A stretch of 64,000 nucleotides of DNA from positions 1 through 64,000 of the forward strand of contig JBCCGK010000054.1 of NCBI GenBank assembly GCA_039029315.1, written 5' to 3'. This DNA is from JBCCCJ01 sp039029315. Lineage in GTDB: Bacteria > Bacteroidota > Bacteroidia > J057. Below, in pieces: positions 60,861-64,000 of the stretch. The position numbers and the translations under genes were made by a program. A model generated the notes under the pieces. The model made no database searches and was not told where the DNA came from. It saw only the letters and a program-made list of their open reading frames with translations. How positions within the stretch are numbered: the first letter of the stretch is position 1; every line of letters begins with the position of its first letter.

Positions 60861-61778
60861 ATGTGCGATAAAGAAATCACGTATATGAACACCATTCTTC
60901 GCTTACAAAAACACCTGTCATTTTCTGCCCTGAGTTTTCTGTTGCTTGTTAGTCTACCTGCTTTGAGTTTTGCAGACTCTGGTGGCAAAAAAACTGCCGA
61001 GGAAAACATCAAGCAGGTCATTTCCACTGCCAAAACCTATTTAGGAACGCCTCATCGCATGGGAGGCCTGACCAAAAAAGGGATTGACTGCTCCGGGTTG
61101 ATGTATGTGAGTTTTGCATCTGCAGGTTATAAACTCCCCAGAGTTTCGCGGGATCAGGCTTCTATTGGGAAGTCTATCAGGAAAAGAGAGATTCGCCGAG
61201 GAGATCTGGTGTTTTTCAAACAAGGAAGCCGTATCGACCATGTCGGATTGGTAACTGAGGTAAGTAAGGAAGCCGTACGATTTATTCATACTTCCAGTTC
61301 GAAAGGGGTCATGATTTCAAAACTCTCCTCACCCTATTGGAGCAAATATTATCACAGTGCCAGACGGGTATGGGAAGGGAAAAAGTCTGTCAAAAAACAG
61401 CCTCCTCTGGCTGCAAAACCTGCTCCTACTCGCCCCAACACCGATACAAAAGTATCCACCTCCTCTGCCTCCACTCATAAACAGACACTCGGGAGCTTCC
61501 CTCAAGCGTCTGAGAGACTCCTGTCCAAAAGAGAACTCAAATCACTGGATAGCGATGTGTTGCAGTTGATGGAGAATGAAATCTATGCGCGTCATGGCTA
61601 TTTGTTCAAAAGCCGCAAAACCCGCAAATACTTCAACACCCAGGAATGGTATCGCAACCTGCCATACAAGACCAAAAAATTTCGCATCATCAAGAAATCC
61701 TTGTCTGAACTGGAGAAGAAAAATCTCAAACGCATTCAGCGATATGCAAAGCGAAACAGCCGCAAGGAAAACCGTTGA
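60861..61778 (+). CDS. NlpC/P60 peptidoglycan hydrolase with YARHG domain
   Basis: A 305-residue exported protein with a signal peptide (cleavage near Ala38). An NlpC/P60 domain (about 46-170) carries the catalytic Cys77 in KKGIDCSGLMYV and His127 in RIDHVGLVTEV. A Pro/Ser/Lys-rich linker (about 172-210) leads to a C-terminal YARHG domain (about 215-290; NEIYARHGYLFKSRKTRKYF then NTQEWYRN), often found in envelope proteins. The enzyme probably cuts peptide bonds in peptidoglycan stem peptides. The stop codon overlaps the truC start by one base (TGATG), so the two are coupled. Confidence 0.93.
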   Translation: MCDKEITYMNTILRLQKHLSFSALSFLLLVSLPALSFADSGGKKTAEENIKQVISTAKTYLGTPHRMGGLTKKGIDCSGLMYVSFASAGYKLPRVSRDQASIGKSIRKREIRRGDLVFFKQGSRIDHVGLVTEVSKEAVRFIHTSSSKGVMISKLSSPYWSKYYHSARRVWEGKKSVKKQPPLAAKPAPTRPNTDTKVSTSSASTHKQTLGSFPQASERLLSKRELKSLDSDVLQLMENEIYARHGYLFKSRKTRKYFNTQEWYRNLPYKTKKFRIIKKSLSELEKKNLKRIQRYAKRNSRKENR

Positions 61779-62488
61779 TGCAGAAGGATTGGCCGCCATT
61801 TGAGATCCTGACTGAAGATGATGACCTGATTGCCATCAACAAACCATCTGGCATCCTGGTCCACCGAACGACTATCAGTGAAGATACCACCTTCGTTCTC
61901 CAACTGTTGAGAGACCAAATCGGTCAACGGATCTATCCGGTCCATCGGCTGGATAGAGGGACCTCAGGTGTGCTACTATTTGCCAAACACGAACAAGCTG
62001 CTTCTCTTCTGGGGGAGCAGTTTCGGCATCGGGAAGTCCAGAAGACATATCTTGCGGTCATACGCGGTTATGTGGAAGAACGGGCAACGATTGATTATCC
62101 GCTGACTTCCTCTACTGGCACCAAGCCTTTGCCCTCCCGCACGCACTATCAACGATTGAGTCAGATTGACTATCCGGTGGCGATTGGTCGCTATCCGAGT
62201 TCTCGGCTGTCATTCGTCAACATCCAACCAGAAACTGGGCGTTGGCATCAGATTCGACGGCATTTTTCTCACATCCGCCATCCGATCATCGGCGACAAAA
62301 AGCATGGAGATGTGAAACATAATACCTATTTCAGAGAGGTCCTTGGGGTGGGAAGGTTGTTGTTGCATGCAAGTGAGTTGCGCTTGCGGCATCCTTTGAG
62401 AGAGGAATTCATTCACATACGGACAGATCTCAGCCCTGAATGGATAGATGTGATGAAACAGATTGACCTCCGACAAAGGGATCTCTAA
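61778..62488 (+). CDS. truC: tRNA pseudouridine(65) synthase TruC-like (RluA family)
   Basis: A 236-residue RluA-family pseudouridine synthase. The catalytic aspartate is Asp59 in VHRLDRGTSGVLLFAK; NKPSGILVHRT near residues 21-31 and the motif GRWHQIRRHFSHIRHPIIGD further on identify the family. The short form without an S4 domain and the GRWHQIRRHFSH sequence are characteristic of TruC, which modifies U65 of tRNA. The start ATG shares its A with the stop codon of the NlpC/P60 gene. Length matches E. coli TruC closely. Confidence 0.9.
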   Translation: MQKDWPPFEILTEDDDLIAINKPSGILVHRTTISEDTTFVLQLLRDQIGQRIYPVHRLDRGTSGVLLFAKHEQAASLLGEQFRHREVQKTYLAVIRGYVEERATIDYPLTSSTGTKPLPSRTHYQRLSQIDYPVAIGRYPSSRLSFVNIQPETGRWHQIRRHFSHIRHPIIGDKKHGDVKHNTYFREVLGVGRLLLHASELRLRHPLREEFIHIRTDLSPEWIDVMKQIDLRQRDL

Positions 62489-63334
62489 GTCTTCGCATTC
62501 AAGCAATACATCCATCTCCAAACTTTTCCTTCCAAGTCCTGAGTACAGTGTAACATAAGTTTCTTATAGTTGTTCATGACCCCCCCTTTTCGCCTAATAT
62601 CCCCCCTCAAGAGGTGGGACTGGCAAGAATTTTCCTGTTTTTCAGCAGAAAAGGCCTTGTGCGAAGTCCCATTTGTAAGGGGACGGGTCAGTGCGAAGGG
62701 GTTCTCGAAGGAATCACAAAAGATTATTGTTACGATGTACTGAGTAAGAATGTCTCGCTAGCCCATAGGTAGAAATCACCGTCAGGAACAAAACTTTCCG
62801 AGTGCTAGTTTCCTCCCAAAATACGCCCGCTTTGTTCCGCAAACTTTCAGCATATTTCTTGTCAATGGAACAAAGAGTTCGGGAGCTTAAGTATTTGGAC
62901 AAATGTATATTTGACAATCATCTTCCACCCTCTCGCTCTCCCGCCAGCGGGAGACATCAACCCACAAGGCCAGAAATCAACGATTTCCCCCTTTGGAGGG
63001 GTGCCGTGCGACGTAAAGATATAACCGTTGTAAGCGACATAAGTTGTGTCCACCTACTTATGGGTGAATATGAGAAAAGAGGGACAGGAGTGAAATAAGG
63101 ATCTTTGGCTAGAGGTAGAACCAACGCTTTGTTCACCTAGCCGCATGCCCAATTCCTTAAATCCAAAACAAGGTGAATGGCCCCAGAATAGCACTGTATC
63201 GAAGCCTCGGCTCGCTTATATCCAACGATTTGCAGGTGGTTGGAGAGGAGGTGTTCCCTTAATTTTTGATTGGTATGAATAATGATTCACGATTGGTATG
63301 AATAAAAACATTGCAGAAGATTTTCTTTGTAAGA
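62489..63334. other. Noncoding stretch before the last gene
   Basis: About 850 bp with no supported gene. It contains the second copy of the 52-bp dispersed repeat (62949-63000). Reading frames within it (62714-62917 minus, 62802-63098 plus, 62862-63053 minus) overlap the repeat or each other and show no domain. A duplicated ATTGGTATGAATAA lies at about 63268-63305, just before the sulfatase gene. Confidence 0.55.
62949..63000 (-). repeat. Dispersed 52-bp repeat, copy 2 (inverted)
   Basis: The reverse complement of this stretch matches 9289-9340 at 50 of 52 positions. It lies in noncoding DNA, and the flanks of the two copies are unrelated, so the 52 bp is close to the unit boundary. Confidence 0.8.
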
Positions 63335-64000
63335 ATGTTTCTTTCAAGGATTGCATCTCTACTTCTGCTTATTTTCTTAACTGTTCCTTCCACATTTTGG
63401 GCACAGGGCACCGACGATCGCCAACCAAATTTCTTATTTGTCCTGGTTGATGATCAACCCTTTGACGCCATAGGATTTCACCAACGCTACCCTTTTCTTG
63501 AGACTCCGAATATCGACCGTCTGGCGAAAGAAGGAGCCCATGTCGCCAATTTTTTTGTTACGCAATCTGTCTGCTCTCCTTCTCGTGCCAGCTTTCTGAC
63601 AGGGACCTATCCACATATTCATGGCGTAAATCAGAACAATCGATTCGTCGATCCTGACTGGAATCGCTTTGCGCCCTATTCAGTTCACCTCCAACAAGCA
63701 GGCTATGAAACGGCGCATATTGGCAAAATCCACATGGCTCATAAAAAAGGGGAAGCGCATATTCGGCCGGGATTCGATTATTGGTATAGCTTCCTTGGTC
63801 AGGGAAAATATACTGATCCGATGGTCAATGACAATGGGCAGGAGTATCAGGAAGAAGGCTATATGACGGATATTCTGACTGACAAGACGGTGCAATGGCT
63901 GACAGAAAAACGAGATCCTTCCAAGCCATTCTGTCTGAACCTATGGCACAAGGCTGTTCATGAGCCACATACGCCAGCTCCCAGACATAAGACAACCTTC
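63335..64000 (+). CDS. Formylglycine sulfatase, N-terminal part (runs off the window)
   Basis: The first 222 residues of a second sulfatase. The ATG at 63335 gives MFLSRIASLLLLIFLTVPST, a signal peptide cleaved near FWAQG. The metal-binding segment reads FLFVLVDDQPFDAIGF, the sulfatase signature is CSPSRASFLTGTYP with its Cys the formylglycine precursor, and GYETAHIGKIHMAH follows. The sequence stops at the window end in ...HTPAPRHKTTF, an expected mid-domain point. It differs from the sulfatase at 1242 (soluble signal peptide, DDQ rather than DDLGYGD), so the two belong to different subfamilies, probably with different sulfated substrates. Confidence 0.93.
   Translation, partial: MFLSRIASLLLLIFLTVPSTFWAQGTDDRQPNFLFVLVDDQPFDAIGFHQRYPFLETPNIDRLAKEGAHVANFFVTQSVCSPSRASFLTGTYPHIHGVNQNNRFVDPDWNRFAPYSVHLQQAGYETAHIGKIHMAHKKGEAHIRPGFDYWYSFLGQGKYTDPMVNDNGQEYQEEGYMTDILTDKTVQWLTEKRDPSKPFCLNLWHKAVHEPHTPAPRHKTTF

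Noticed and set aside
62802..63098. Plus-strand 98-codon reading frame before the last sulfatase
   Set aside because: Overlaps the second copy of the dispersed repeat and has no recognisable features.
1..64000. CRISPR array, insertion sequence or prophage
   Set aside because: No regularly spaced repeats with unique spacers, no transposase or integrase, and no phage structural gene were found.

Overview
The window looks like a chromosomal segment of a Bacteroidota bacterium, most likely a marine or aquatic Saprospiria/Lewinella-type organism (inference; no rRNA or tRNA gene is present to place it). The pointers are: several TonB-dependent receptors, two of them preceded by STN domains and tied to ECF sigma/FecR pairs; two DUF4249 lipoproteins; CHAT-TPR and LytTR proteins; a Bacteroidota-type -7 element (TATATTTG) before the suf operon; few Shine-Dalgarno sequences; and two formylglycine sulfatases.

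Layout. 0.3-5 kb: a DsbA-like thiol oxidoreductase, a lipoprotein sulfatase, a small lipoprotein and an outer-membrane barrel protein. 5.2-22.3 kb: the accessory block and the least explained part of the window. It holds an unrecognised two-gene unit (a 988-aa protein with nine Cys in 30 residues, plus a 313-aa partner), two paralogous DNA-binding-only LytTR regulators flanking a membrane-anchored CHAT/TPR protein and a DUF11-type membrane-anchored surface protein, then a sigma factor/TPR anti-sigma-like pair, then a 1253-aa protein with a C-terminal lamin-tail-like domain followed 2 nt later by an OmpA-like protein without a signal peptide. 22.4-30.5 kb: core genes, namely the sufBCDS operon with two palindromes at its promoter, an MscS-like channel, an ECF sigma factor overlapping a small gene, and the pyruvate dehydrogenase E1 beta subunit. 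30.7-40.5 kb: envelope transport and sensing, with a membrane AraC regulator followed by three small barrels, a divergent TonB receptor, and a complete sigma/FecR/STN-TonB cassette. A copy of the putative sigma promoter recurs after the cassette in front of a possible small RNA.

41-50 kb: mixed metabolism and sensing. There are two SDR oxidoreductases, a trans-sulfuration PLP enzyme, an AraC-MGMT DNA repair protein, a membrane protein that fuses a degenerate HD domain to a Pycsar-effector-like transmembrane module, a stand-alone seven-repeat propeller, a DoxX-like protein and an exported enolase-superfamily enzyme. 50.4-59.5 kb: a minus-strand run with two TonB receptor/DUF4249 pairs, one of them with its own FecR and sigma factor in an unusual order. 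59.6-62.5 kb: a 14-bp tandem repeat array that can connect or disconnect an upstream ATG from a small membrane-protein reading frame, then a secreted protein, an NlpC/P60-YARHG hydrolase and TruC. The window ends inside a second sulfatase.

The best candidates for something undescribed are the 5.2-22.3 kb block, the pseudo-HD/PycTM fusion, the repeat-controlled reading frame at 59.65 kb, and the putative sigma-controlled small RNA at 40.75-40.89 kb. Functional claims rest on motif recognition by eye; no database search was possible.
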